64,000 nucleotides of DNA from Rugalucina vietnamica. Lineage: Eukaryota > Mollusca > Bivalvia > Lucinida > Lucinidae. The DNA lies in NCBI GenBank assembly GCA_964017185.1, contig OZ024869.1:8578501-8642500 (forward strand). Reading direction: 5' to 3'. The notes beneath the pieces are model-generated. The model was given only the letters and a program-made list of their open reading frames with translations. It had not been told where the DNA came from and did no database searches. Shown piece by piece: positions 10,376 to 25,300 of this stretch (the first letter of the stretch is position 1; the number at the start of each line of letters is the position of its first letter). Both the position numbers and the translations under genes were made by a program.

Positions 10376-13300
10376 GTATTGCATTATGAAAACACATCCA
10401 TGAAATAAACAGAAATTTAATGCTGTACACAGAGGTGTTCTCAGGAGTAGCCACAAGCCATGTTTTGGATCAGAAATAGGAAAAATAATGAACATTTAAC
10501 CCCTGTACACCTCAATTTTACTGCATAACAGTGGGGTTTAAGTGGATCTTTATTTCACGGACCTGTTTTGTGATTGTACAGTAAAACTGCTGAAAGTTGA
10601 GGAACTTCTTTGCTCCAGACTGAATCCAGCTCTAAATGTCACACAAAAATTTCCCTACTTACAGTATTTCCCCATAGGGTCACTCAGTAACCTGCACTAA
10701 ACCAAGTATACAAATATGAACATGTGTCAAAGGCAGGAACAGTGCAGAAATCAAGACCAAATACATGACAAAAACAAAACAAAAGAAGAAGTACTGCCTT
10801 CCAATCATCACTAATAAGTTGCTGGGTATCACAATTATAATAGCCTTGATGCTTCTTTCAGCTGCGGAACATCTAGAAAAATCAAGGGAGATAATCAAAC
10901 GACTGAAGGAAGAGAAGAAACAGATTGTTATAGACATGGAAGAAAAACTGAGACAGGCAGAAGACCAGGCAGAAGTTGAAAAAGATAAACTGGTCCAGGA
11001 GGTTTCTAGGGGGAAATCAGCAGCTATCTCTTTACTGCAGGTTTGTTTTAAGTTTCTGAAGTGGGGTTGGGGTGGCTAAGGGGTCCATAGCCATCTGTTT
11101 TTAAGTCTGCATTTCCCCAATTTAGCTCTTTCTAAACTGCCTACAACTTAGGTTTTCATTTAAACTTTGTTTCACTATGATAGAATTCTAAATATGAGCC
11201 TTGCAAGAAAGGTACTGGTTCAGGAGGTTTCTAGGGGAAAATGAGCTTCCGTCAGAGTTTCAGGTTTCTGCAAATGAACTAAAGGCCACCTGCGCTATCT
11301 CAAACTCGGTTGTCTCGAAAACCCCACTTATGTCGAATTGATCCCTCTTTCCCGAGCATTTCTCCCTATATGTTATTGTATTTCAACCTGGCTTTTGTCG
11401 AACTCGGTTATGACGAAAACTCGGCTGTGTCGAAGTGATAAATCGCTTCCCACAGAAAAAAGAATATTAGTTTCACCCTTCCTTTGTAGAACTTTGAAGT
11501 AAAAAATTGGTCTGCCGATTTGATATCTATACACAACCTTTTATCACTGGAATTGTTAAAGAACGTTTTGACATGTGTCAGGTCGGGGAATATACGTTTG
11601 AAATCACTGTTGCTGGGGTAAACATAGTGGAAAACTAAAGGAGAACCACTCAGTCCATGAATGTGAAAGAGTTGAGATTTTCTAAGAACCTTGGCTGTCT
11701 CAATTTGCTTATCTCGCACTTCGGAAAACTTGAAGTGGTTTCTCCATTCCCCTTGATTTCGAGATAGCGCAGGTGGCCTATATTTGGACTGAAATGATGA
11801 AAAAAAAAACCTTCGAAAAATAAGCATACACTTGCAAAACCAACTTTTTACAATAGAATTATAATTTGAAAGAAACAAATTGCACACATCTGACTAATGA
11901 ACTGCCCCATGGGAAAACTAACAATCTGCATAGGCAAAAGCAAAGGCCCAGATCAGCTTCAAAGTAACTGCGAAGCTGATCAGCGCCTTTGTTTTCGCTA
12001 CATGGATAGTACAATTCCTCTACTTTCTAAATCCGAAATTTCCCGTCTCCAGCCATCTTCTGTGCTTGCACAGCTCGGTTTGTGTCAGACCTGGTCGGAA
12101 ACCACTTTGTTGGTTTTCCCATGAGACGGCTCAAATTTTTGTCTATTTCATGACAAACTATTTCAGGAACAGACAGTGAAGCAGACAGAAGAAGAGAGAG
12201 ATGAGATTTGGCAACAGAAGATGTCACAGCAAGAGACAGCTCACCAAGAAATCATTGAAACTAAGGTAGGACTAGAATGATCCGAGGTCTCAAGGTTATA
12301 AAACTATCATACTCAACCCAGCTGAGATTGAAATTTAAATTGTCAATTGAAATAGCCGAAATTATAAATTGAAATTTAGGGTTGAAATCACAAAAAATTG
12401 GAATTTATCCTGCTTAAGAATGTTAAAATGCCAACAATTGTTGGCATTTTAACATTTATGTGCAGGATAAATTTTAGTCTCAGTTGATCTGAGCATGATG
12501 GAGAAAGTTTTATAACCTCGGAGCCAGGTTTGGAACAAATAATACAATTACCCCTAGGGCTAAGCAGTTAAGAGAGCTGTTTCTTAATCACTCGATTATC
12601 TCACCGCTGTGTCTGGTGTGGATTCGAGCTCTGCTCTTGCCACATGTGAGACAAGCCAAGTTGTGCTTGCGGGTGTTCCAGGTGGTTTTTCTCGGGGTTT
12701 CTCTCGCTTTTGCCCACCTACTGTCTCATGTGAGCTGAAATAATCTTGAAAGGGACGTAAAACTGAATTAAAAAAAAATAATAATACAATTACAAATTTT
12801 AATAAAAAACTTGGGTCACAACAGTTTGAGAGCTGCGATTGGGGACAAGTGATGTCATGTAAAGCCTGCTTTGCAAACTCCTGTTTGTGGTTATATTATA
12901 TTTCATGTTTAAAACACAGTTTTCACCTGAAAATCTTCCAATTTTAATACCCAGAAAAATCACAGTAAATGTATATACCACATAGGTGTTTAATTTCACC
13001 ATTATTTTGCTGTAATTGATGATTTTAAAGGATTAGAGGTAACAGCTGTTCATTGTTCTAGGTAATACCTGTGGTTTACAAGTAGTCTACCTTGAAATGT
13101 CAGTACATGTATTTAGTTTTATCATTGTCAACTGAATTCAGTTCTTGAATAACAAAATTATAGACCCATAGTTATAATGCATATCCCTGTTAACTTCCAC
13201 TTATCAGAAGGATTTGGGTAGATCTGAATTATTTGTGTCAGCATTACATGTTTGAATTCTTCATTAATCTTGGAACTATAACATAGTGGTCACCACACTT

Positions 13301-16300
13301 GCTTGTCAACTCTGTGGTCTGGGTTAAAATCCAAACCAAGGAAATTGGCAGGTTAGTTGTTGCCCAAGTTTTCCCTGTAATCTTTGGTTTCCTTCACCAT
13401 ATGAGCCGCGACATTAGAAAACTGGTCTTCAGGGTCTCCGACCAGACCTTACACAAACAGGCCTGTACAGTCTCAGAAGCAGGCTAGAGGCAGGAAATTT
13501 AGGATTTAGAAAATAAAGGAACTGTCCGTGTAGCAAAATCAAAGGCGCTGATCAGCTGTGCGGTTACTGCACAGCTGATCTGCACCTTTGTTTTCGCATA
13601 GGCAAAAATCCGGTTTTCTCACAATGCGACATAATGTCAACATCCATGCCTTTAACTGCACTATCTCAAAATCTATGTAATTAACTATAGCTTTGTTTTA
13701 GGAGAAAGAGTTCAAGGCCATGGTAGCTAAACTACAGGAAGAATCTAAACAGCTGCTGGCAGAGAAACAACACATCATCAAAACTATGCAAGAAGAGAAC
13801 AAAGGTGCTCTACAGGTACTGTCAGCTAAATGAGCCGCAATGCCAAGGGACTGGATTTTTGTCTATGCAAAAACAAAGACACAGGTCAGCTATGCAGTGC
13901 CAGCTGTGACTGTACAGGCCAGTTTGTGTCAAACCTGGTCAGAAACTGTAAAGTCTGGTTTTATCTCATTGTAGCTCAAATTGTTTATGCTAAAATTAGG
14001 GGAATACGAGTATATGTAAAATTTTATAAGACTTTTAAACTTAGTACATGTATGTCCCTTTTCTTCTGCTCAGGTTTGATGAAGCATAGAGAAAAATAAG
14101 GTAATCAGTATAAGTGAGCTTAGTAAATCTAAAATGATATTATAATGTTATGTTTCCCAAGTCTCTTTGCCTCAAGACATAGTCAAGTACTGCTTTCCCA
14201 GATCCTTCAAAGAATTTGTGTTGTGAAATATATTCATCATAACTGTAAATTCCTTGTTCAACAGGAGAAGGAGAGAGATATGCAACTTGCTATTGAAGAA
14301 AGAGATCTTCAGAAGATGGCTACACTGTCACAGAATGATGAAAAACTGAGTGAACTTCAAACAAAGCTAGAGACTATTACTAAGGTGAGTTTGATTATCC
14401 CATCAGGAAAACATGTCCTTGTAATATATACCCCCTTATACCCCACTTTTATATAGCAAAATTTGGGTATGCAGGGGTAAATCTATTTTTCTTATTTTTA
14501 CTCCAAAACAAAGATTGTGGGTACTCATTAGAATCGCTTTGGTGAGGCGGTTCTAATGTGTACCCACAATCAATGTTTCGAGCAAAAATATTAAAAATAT
14601 CAAAATTTTTCCAATGAAATTTTCATTTTTTTTCTTCTGAAAAAAAAAAAAAATCTCAAATTGTATGGGCATGTTTTCATAATCCTATGTGTGACAAGAA
14701 CCTGGAACATTGGTTAGAGTAGTATCAGCTTTAAATGTAAGGTACTTTGTTTAACCCCTAGTCAACTTAGACATTCAGGAGAGGATGTTTATAAGCCAAA
14801 TGACTTGTTTTCCAATCCTGACACTTTATTAGTTTTGTAATGTAAATTGATATGTTATTCTTGATTCAAAATAAATATTGTTTAAACCAACTTAGACATT
14901 CACATTTGCATTTATCAAGGCGAAGCTGATCAGCGCCTTTGTTTTCGCTACATTGATTGTACATTTTCTTTACTTTCTAATTCCAAAATTTCAAGCTTCT
15001 AGCCATCTTCTGTGATGGTACAGACCAGTTTGTGTTGGACCTGTTTGAAAACAATTTTCAGGAAGTAGTGCAATCAGAACCCTTAAAATCAAGGTGGGAA
15101 AAAACAAAATGACATCGGAACCTGGCTCACTAATTCTGTTTTTGGTTATATCTATGGTATATAATGAGCAACATCGTTAGAAAACTAATAATGTGGTTTC
15201 CGACAAGGTCCGACATAAACCAGTCTGTGCAGTCACAGAAGATGGCTAGATGCTGAAAATTTTGGATTTAGTTAATGTTCGTTTTCTCATGATGCGACTC
15301 AAATATCTTCAGAGGCCTCCATATTGTTGTAGTTAAATCACTTGTCTTGTAAATCAGGATAATTTTCATTTCAGGAAAAATCAGAACTGGAGACACTGGT
15401 TCATCAGATGCAAGAGGAACATGAAAAACAGTTCATCGAACATGACAAGACTGTGAAAGATCTCAAACAAGCTGAAAATGAAAAGATCACTCAGATTAGG
15501 AAAGAAAATGAACAATATGTGAATGAAATTCTATCCCAACATGAGAAGAGTATTCATGAACAATCTGAGGATTTGATAGATAAGCATGCTGCCCAGATAG
15601 CTGACCTCATTAGAAATCATGAAGATAAACTGCAGTCAGCTACTGAAGAGATTGAAAGACACTATAAATCAGAAATAAAGAAGGTGAAAAATAATCTGGA
15701 AAATATGTTGCATGAGAAAAGCCAACAGGCTGAGAAAATGAGTGTGATAAACCAACAGTTGAATATGGAGTTACAGACTAAGGAACAGGATTTTGAGCAG
15801 AAAAGCATTGAATTCAAAACCAAAATGACGGAGAGTAATGAAAATTATAAGCAGCAAATTGAACAATGTGATAAATTACAGACAGAACTCGACAAGGTGA
15901 GGGAAGAATATGAAAGTAATAGGTCACATATGGAACAGGAGTTGTCAGGGCTTTATGAAAGATTGTCATCTATATCAGAGCAACGGTCTGTGCTAGAAAC
16001 TGAAAATAGTGAATTAAAACAGCAGCTAGAAAGATTGACTAAAGAAGTGGATGAAAAATACCAAAGTGCTGATTCTAAGGTGAAGGATTTGCTGGAGCAG
16101 ATAGCAGGTTTAGAGGAACAAAAACTTGGGCTTTCTCAGGAAAAACAGAAGCTACATGATGAAAATAATGAACTCACAGGAAAGATTAATGAACTGAATG
16201 ATGTGATAGGGCAAAAAGATAATGTTGTGGATGCCTTAAGATCTCAATTAGCAGAAACTGAAAATGAGGTTCAGAAAATGAAGGATTTACAAACTGAAGT

Positions 16301-19300
16301 TTTGATTGAGAAAGAAAATGTTTCTAAGTTAAATTCTGAGAAGGAAGAAAAATTGAAACAGTTTGAATCTGAACAAATGATTTTAAGTGAAAAGGTTGTG
16401 CTTCTGCAGAGTGAGGCTCAAAAAGCCTCAGACTCTTTGAATGAGACATTAAGCTCCAAAGAAACTGAGTTCAAATCTGAAAAACAAAGCTTGATGGACA
16501 AGGTTAATGCTTTGCAATCTGACATTGATGAAAAGTTACAGTCAATTCAACAGTATGAGAATTCACTACAAGAAACATATAGCGAAATAGAAAACTTAAA
16601 ATCGAGTCTTTCAGAGAAAACAGAATATATCACCACTTGTGAAACCAAAATAAATGATTTAGACCAGAACATTGTCAAACTTGAGTCAGAACTGGAAAGC
16701 AAGCAGTCTGAAGCTGATTCTCTACGGAATGATGTTTCATCATTGAAAGAGAAAATAGAAACACAAGTTGCAGAGTCAGAGCAGAATGTCAGTGAAGCAA
16801 AGAAACAATTAGACCAAGAACGACAAAAAGTCACTGAAATTCAAGATCAGCTGAATGAACAAATGGAGGCATCAAAAGCATTGGAAGAAAGTTTTAGAGT
16901 TAAATTTGAAGAGAAACAAAACCAGTTTAAGGAGAATTTCAAGAAAATGAAAGAAAAATTTCAACAGAAGCTCAAAGAAAAAGATGAAAGTTTTGAACAA
17001 AAGTTATCTGATCTAGCTAAGCAAAAAGATGATGGTTCATTGGAACTGACACAAAAGCTAGAAGGTCATTATCAACAGCAAGTAAAAGACTTGGAAGCAA
17101 AACAAACTCAAGATTGTGCTAATATCAATAAAGAATGGGGACAAAAGCTAGATGCTATAGTGACAGCTCATGATGGAGAAATTGAGAAATTGAAACTGCA
17201 ATTAAGTATCCTAGGTGATGAGAAGGAAAACTTAAAAAGCAGTTTTGAATCTGAAAAAGCATCACTTTTAGAAGGAAGACAAAAATCAGAAAATGATTTA
17301 AAGTCACAGCATGAGAGCAAAATTAATGAAATGCAATCAGAAATAGATGGCTTACATTCTGAAATAAAAGAAAAAGACAATAGAATAAGTGATTTGTCCA
17401 ATGAAAGAGATCAACTTTTAGTAAAATGTGAAACTATAGAAAAGGAACAAAGTGATAAGGTAATGGAGCTAGAACAAAAGTGTGATAGATTAAATCAGGA
17501 TTTGTTCAGGGTTTCTGAAAACCATGACATTGAAAAGCAGGAAAAAGATAAAAAGATTGCAGAATCATTGGAAAGAATATCACATCTTGAAAACACAAAC
17601 TTATCCATAGAGGAAATGCTTAAAGCCATGAATTCTCAGTGCCAAGAAAAAGATGATAAAATATCATTATTAATTGAAGATTATGAAAACAAGTTAGAAT
17701 CTGTGAAAGAAGAATATAAAAATAAACAAGCTCATCTGAATGGTGCTTTAGAGGAAATACAAATTAGATGTGTAGAATTGGAGAGCTTGAATAGTAATTT
17801 GAAAGCCGAAAGTGCAAAAAATCTAGCTAATGTTAAAGATGAATATGATAAAAGGTTGTCTGAATATTCCTCACATGATGAAGAGCTTCAATCACAGTTA
17901 AAGGTGCTAACAGACAAAGTTTCAGATACAGAACAAAAGTTACATGATTGCATACAAAATTATGAAGCACAGCTTGAAGAATATCAAACAAAATTAGAAA
18001 GACAGGGTAGAGCGCTGAGTGAGGAAAAAGAAGTTTTAGCAGCCCAGCTGTTAGATCTTACTACACAATCACAAAAACAGACAGAGGAACTGAAACAGAC
18101 TTTGGACTCTAAAATGTCAGAAGGTGAGCAGCTTAAACAAAATCTAGATAAATCTTTGCATGAGCATGATAGTAGAGTTTCTGAGCTTACATTAATCATT
18201 AGTGAAAAGGAAGAGAGTATTAGATCATTAGAAGGTGATATTGCTCAATTAAAACATGACAAGGATGAACTAGAAAGCAAACTGAACACTATTTCTGAAA
18301 CAGTAGCTGGCCTCGAAAATGAGAAAAAAGTACTGGATTTGAAATTGAAAGAGGAGAGTGAAAGACACTCAGAAGAGCTTAAATCTGCTGACCTAAAATG
18401 GCAAGAAAAAACTAAAGAATTCAAACAAAAGGTGCAAGCCAAGATAAAAGAGTTAAATTCCAGAGAACAGGAAAAAGTTAAAGAAGTTGAAGAGTTGTTG
18501 AGAAAAGAGAGAGAAGGTAGTCAAGAAAAAATAGTGCACCTTGAAGATCAGCTGAAGGGTGAAACTGCTGAAAAAGATGCATTTGCCTCTGAACTTGCCC
18601 ATGCGAATACCAAACTGCTCCAGCTAGAGCAAAATAGGGATACTATTATGGAACTTGAAAACAAGATTAAGGATATGGAGAGTAAATTAGAAGCAAAACA
18701 GACAGAATGTGATGGACTTCATGAGCAGAAATTAAAACTTGAAGAAAATATAGGTGTACTGGAAGCTGACTTCCATGCAAAAGCAGAGGAAGTTAAGATG
18801 ATTTCAAGTGAAAGTACTGCAATGATAAATGGTTTAAAATCAAAACTTGAATCAGTGGAGACTGAATTGGAACAGGTGAAAGTTGCTTTAAATGAAACCA
18901 AAGACTTACACAATAAAGAGAAAAACGACTATGAAAACAAATGCAAGAAACTAGAAATGGAAGTTAAAGAGACAAAACAGGCTTTAGAAAAAACTTTAGA
19001 TGACATTAATTCAAGAGACAAAACTATAGAACAGTTAAATACTAAGACTGTATCATTAGAAGCTGAGTTTAAAGAGCAAGTGCACCAAAAAGAGTTATTG
19101 TTAACATCCAAGATGCAAGAAGTATCGGAATCTAAAAACCAAAGTTTAGCCGATGCAGAAAAGAGGCTCAAAGAGCAAGAAAAACAAATATGTGTTCTAA
19201 GTGAAAAACTTGGTGAGCTTGAAAGTATAAAAGCTGAAGATGATGAAAAAATTAGTCAATATATATGTAAAGTTGATGCTTTAGAAAGGGAGAAATCTGA

Positions 19301-22300
19301 ATTAAATGATAATATATCCATGTTAGAAGAACAAGTAAAGGCTCATAAAATTGCAAAAAGTAAACTTGAATCAATAAATATCACATCTCAAACCAAGTTA
19401 GAAGACTCAATTGCTGAAAAGAAGGCGCAAAGTGAACATTTGAATAAACTTGAAATAGAAAAACAAAACATTGATGAAGAAAATAAGAAATTGTGTTCAG
19501 ACTTGGAAAATTTGAAATGTGAAAAAGAGAGGTTAGAAGAAGTAATTGAAAGTGAAAAGCAGACATTAAATGAAAAAGAAACACTTATAAAGAACTTACA
19601 AACTGAAATAGAAAGTTTGAAACAGGACCTTTCAAAGGAGAAGGAATCGTCTAAAGTGTTAGAGACAAGTTTTAGTGAAAAGGAACTAGATCTAGAAAAG
19701 ACACAAAGTGAAAAATTAGAAAGATTAAAAACAGAATTAGAAACTGAAAGTGCTACCAAAGTTGCTGAATTCAAAAAGAAAGCAGAATTGTATATTACTC
19801 AGGTGAAGAAACAATTACAGGGTGAAAATGAAAAGGCAGTTACATCTTTGAATGCAACCATAAGTGGTTTACAAACTGAGGTTAGGAATCTTAAAGAAAA
19901 AGTGACTGAGTTAACAACCGAAAATGACAATTTAGTAAAAGAAAAGGAAAATTTACAGTCAGACTTTACTTTACAACTTGAAACAAAAGAACATCTAGCT
20001 AATGAACACTTGCAAAAAGCAGATTCTAGTCAAACAACCATATCAGAACTCAAAGAAACTCTTGAATCTGAAAAGTCTGAAAAGGACAAATTAAATACAC
20101 AAATACAAGAACTTATTGAGGAAAAATCTGCCATGGTTGAGTCACATAGAAAAGAGTTGGATAAACATAAGAGGGAATTTGAGTCAATGAAAAGTGATAA
20201 AGATGAGGAGATTGAAAAACTTGAGAAACAACTAAAAGATGAGTGCAATAAACTGAAAACTATACATTCCAAAGAACTGGAAGAGAGAGAGAATGATCAT
20301 ACATCAAAGATAAAGGAGCTTGTTAAGGAGTTTAACCAGAAGTTCAAAGACAAAGAACAGGAATATGAAGCCACTTATGCTGAAATTATAGGTAGTGTGT
20401 TTAAAACTTGCCCATTCAATATTATAGAGATTTTTTCAGATGTAAAAAATATAAAAACTTCATTTGAAAAAAAAATATTTGTGCTCAAAACGTTGATTGT
20501 GGGTACATGCTAGAACCTCCTCACCAAGGCAGTTCTAACAAATACCCACATTCTATGTTTTGGATAAAAAATAATTAAAAAAATGTTTACTCCTGTATAC
20601 CCCAGTTTTATTATATAGAAGTGGGGTAAAAAGGGGTATATATTACACAAACTTGTTATTCAAATGGATATTACTAACAAATGTGAATCTGATACTGGTT
20701 AAGGTTTTGTTATGTTCTACTTTATGGTGTATTAAGTTTGAGTTTCTTTTGATTTGATGCATCTTTAACTTGCTTGAAAGATGGAATGAACATTTCCAAA
20801 TGGCTTGGCACTGATTGGTTGCTTTAACTTGTGTTAAACCATGTTGTTTGTGATGATTTAGCTAGGTATGCGTTGTCTATTTTCTTAGTTTTAGAAATCA
20901 TGTACATAGAAAAAATTTGAGAAATTGTAACACATTTGTTGACACTGCCATCTGTTAAGCAGAATGACACTTTGAGCATGGAAATTAATAACTTCTTTAA
21001 CTTCTCTATTTGTTGTGATAAAAACGATAAAATTCCAAATAGCAAATTTAATAATTATGTAAAAAGTTTACTAGCAGAGATTGGAAAAGGGGCAGCTCTT
21101 TATCATAAATTTAATGCACTTTTTATCTCATCTTCTATCTTAATCTCTATTTATAACCACATACGAGTATGTCCAAGAGCACCATGGATATTTCAGCGGT
21201 GACACAAGAAAACTGGTCTTTGGCAATTCCGACCAGGTCTGACACAAACTGGCCTATACACCCACAGAAGAAAGCTAGAATCTTGGCATTTTGGGTATAC
21301 ATAAAGGAGGAATTGTACTCTCCATGTAGGGAAAACAAATGCACTGATCATCTGTGCAATTACTGCACAGCTGATCTGCTCAATAGTTTTCACATAAGCA
21401 AAAATCAGGTTTTCTCATAATGTGGCTCATTTAGTGGAAACTTTCTCTTTTATATTCAGAGCGGAGTAGTCATGTAGAAGAATCAACACAAAAAGAGAAC
21501 CAACAATTTTTACGAGAGGCTCAAAAAGAAATTCAAGAGCGAGATGAAAAACTGGATGATTTGAGAATGGAGTACGAATCAAAGTTGAAGGTAACATTCT
21601 TTTCATTGTTGCCAATCACAGATTTTGACATGAGTTGTGGCTGGGCTCTCGTTTGTATTCTCCACCAGGATCCTGACACCAAGAAGCATATGGGAGATTT
21701 CTTCAGCGAGAGATAGTGGAGTGAAAACATGGTTAAAAGTAGATAATGACCTGTCGTACTCATATTATTTGGTAGCGTTCGGCCATTTGTATTTTATCAC
21801 AGTGTTGATATTCTGCATGTACATGCTATGATGCAAAGGTTGCGCAAAAGATATGCCCATGCAGCCAACACGATTTTTGATATTTTAGACTTTTAACTTT
21901 CGCTCCATGACTGAAACTGCTTGTAGAAGTGCTACAAATTAATGCCCCTCCGTTCTTGGTTCATTTAATACATAAGTGAAACAAATGATTCAATGTCAAA
22001 TAGATGAGAACGATGTTCTCACGATCTGTCCTTCAATATGTGCAAGAGATGAACTTGCAAAGGGCAGATCTAGACTGGCTTGTTATCTTTGGACCCATGT
22101 TCTGTGTTGGCTGGGGACAGTGGAGAAGACTGGAGTCTATAGATTAAGTATCAAAACGAAACAGTTTGACTGTAATACTCGAGTCTAGACTCGAGTATTA
22201 CAGTCATTTTGTTTCCTTTTCAAGCACAGATTTTGGTTTGTAGCCAAGTCAGGTTCAGATCTTAGTTGCGAGTAAATAAGAGTGACTCTTACTATTTTCA

Positions 22301-25300
22301 ATGAAGCTTGGAATAGAGTTATTTATAAATCATGACACTGTGATGACCTTGACCTATTTTATGGCAAGGTCAATATATGTCCCCTATGTATTACTGTTAA
22401 AATGTCATTTGAAGGAAAAAAATGCAGTTGCAGAAAATAGGCAAATGAACAAAAAATTGATAATTCTGACAAAAAATATGACCCTAGGGCGCTTCATCTG
22501 CCCCTGCCCCTACCATAATATTCAAACATGTTTATTGGTACATGTATATATAGCAATCTCAGATGAGCATTTACAAAATTACAGGACCATTGGGCCTTTG
22601 GTTTTAAGTACATATTTTTCTGATAGGCAAAGGATGCAGAAATGAAGCACCAATCTGAAGGTTTACTGAACCAGATAACTGACCTTAAACAGCGACATGA
22701 GATAGAGTTGATAGAGATGCAGGCCAAAACGAGAGAATTTCAGGAGAAAAAGATAGAGGAAAGGGAGATAATGCATAAAGAAGAGGTGGCAGCATTGACT
22801 CAGGAGTGGCATGTGGAAAGAAAAGTGAGTGGTGGGGAGTTGACTTTTATTTTTGTTTGTGTTGTTTTTGTTTTTTTGTGTGTGCTGAAAGTTGTCTTGT
22901 GACTTTCCACTTTTGTGTTATGTAAGTTTCTTACATTTGTTACGTAGTCGATGTCCTTCCAGGCCCGAAGACCTCTGTAGACGCATTCTGTAAAGTAAAG
23001 CATTTAATTTTATAAAGGCCTAGGGAATTTAAGGCCTGATTTCGGCCTCATGTGTTGATAAAAAACAGAAGTTTGGAATTTTGAGGAGAAACGTATTGCA
23101 AATAGCAGGTATAGGTCCCTGCTTATAAACTCTAGCACAACTATCACATTCAGATTACACATGTTGCCATGGCAACGCTCCGAAAACCATAGAAATATCA
23201 CTTTTTGCAATTTTGGGTCTATTTTTCACCATTCAACATCATTTTCAACTACCGGCCCACGCGACGAACAATTTCTTATTGTGAAATAATTATGAAGTAT
23301 CATCCAGAGATATTGTATGCTGAGTATAATTTTGTTCGGAGTGTGGGCTGGCACTTAAAAATTAAAAAATGTGTTCAGAAATGGTCCAAAATAGACCAAA
23401 AAGTGCAGAATGTGCTCTATCTATGGTTCTTCTGGGCGTTGCCATGGCAGCGCTTGTAGGATAAATGAAGTACTTGTTCTTGTTTTTAATAGAGGAGACA
23501 TATGGCTGTTTTAAGGAATAGTTTTCGCACCTAAATTCCAAAATTTATTTTTTTAGCAAAATCTGAGGCCAAAATCAGGCGTTAAATGCCCTAGTCCTTT
23601 AAAGTAAGAAGTATGCCAATGTAAAAAAAAAAAAAAGTATCAAAAGAAAGTTTTAATTGATACAAATAAAGATATTGATTATGTTTTATCTTTTTACAGA
23701 CATCAACTCAAAATAAGTGGCATAATCATAGTATGCCATTAAGCCCAAATGCAAAAAAACAATTCTTTTCAAGCTTTCATTATATGCTGGTTTGATATGC
23801 TTTGGAATGGAATGTACATTGTTTGTATAAAAGAGAGACGGCAGCAAATTTTCCTAATTTCCTTGAGCTTCAAATGCATGACTGTTGTATTGTGACTTTG
23901 GTTATATTTGTAGTCTGCTGCCCCATTAGGCGCTGCTCCACCAAAGCTTCCTGCTTCAAAACAGGTATTTCATTGTTTTGTTTCCATGGTTTTGTTATGA
24001 GTATACTCTACAATGACCAGTGTTTATTGTCATCTCCGGTGATTAGCACTGTACCGTTGTAAAGTTACTCATCTTGAAGTGATTTAAATGTTATGTTCCC
24101 GCTGATATGGGTAGTTTCCCTTTAAGTCAGGATAAGCATTAGTCACCAACATAACAGGCATGAACCAGTGCTTGCCTTATAAGGCAGAGTGCCAAGGAAG
24201 GTAGCCACTGGTACCATTTGAACATATGGTGCCTCCCAGGCACAAACCCAGGACCTGCTTCTGAAGTGTTCACTTTAATCACCAAGCAAATGGGTCAGTC
24301 ATAGATCACTAGGAGACAATTTTGATATTGCCTTGCTTTCAAGATTTTTTAGCTTTTATGTAGAAGACTTATAATGATAGCTTATCAAAGTGTGGGCAAT
24401 GTGATGAAAAAACCTGTCTGTAGGGATTGTGGCAAATTCTCCCGTACAACCACAGGATATTCAAGAAGCAATCCTGGCTTCACCCTGTCATTTCTGAGAA
24501 AGTATGACTGAAACATTAAGCTTTACATCAAATGAGCGGTCTCGTGAGAAAACCAACAATGTGTTTTCGGAACAGGTCCAACACAAATCAGGCTGTACAG
24601 GAGCAGGCTAGAAGCTTGAAATTTCGGGTTTTAGAAGAAGAGGAAGTGTACCATCCGTATAGCAAAAATAAAGGCGCTGATCAGCTTCGCAGTTACTGCG
24701 AAGCTGATCTGCACCTTTGGTTTGGCATATGCAGATTGTTGGTTTTCTCATAAGGCGGCTTAAATACAGTCTTTTTGTAATTTTTGATTAGAAGAAAACC
24801 TTGCAAACCACGAAAAAGGGAAAATCTAAGCATACCTGTCAAAACACCTGTAGAAAGAAAACATGTTTCCTAAGCTCAACTCCTTTTATTTTAGGCATTG
24901 CTAAAAAGTTGATACAAATGAGCCACATTATGAGAAAACCAACGATGTGATCTGCGAACAGGTCTGGCACAACCGGGCTGTACAAGCACAGATGATGATA
25001 CAGGCTGGAAATTTTGGATTTAGAAAGTAGAGGAACTGTACTATCCGTGTAGCGAAAACTAAGGTGCTGATCAGCTTCGCAGTTACTGCCAAGCTGATCT
25101 GCACCTTTGGTTTGGCATATGCTTTTGGTTTTCTCATGAGGTTGCTCATATGTATTATCTGATTTATTTCCCTTTGGTTAACAGGAGTTACTGCACCACA
25201 ATCAGCTGACCATGGATGCTGTACAGTCAGGTCTTGGGAAAAATGATCTCGGACATCAAGTGATATTGTTAACTAGAGAAATTGAAGACCTCAAGGAGAA

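Noticed and set aside
11408-11887. 159-codon minus frame in the 11281-11780 element
   Set aside because: No recognisable domain; it crosses the element's boundary, so it is unlikely to be a transposase remnant or a host gene.
16547-20272. Several minus-strand frames of 64-128 codons opposite the golgin giant exon
   Set aside because: Serine/phenylalanine-rich shadows of a lysine/glutamate-rich coiled-coil coding strand.
20392-20513. Extension of the golgin frame past 20391
   Set aside because: A GT donor at 20392 joins in phase to the exon at 21460; the extension runs into a MITE and has no coiled-coil character.
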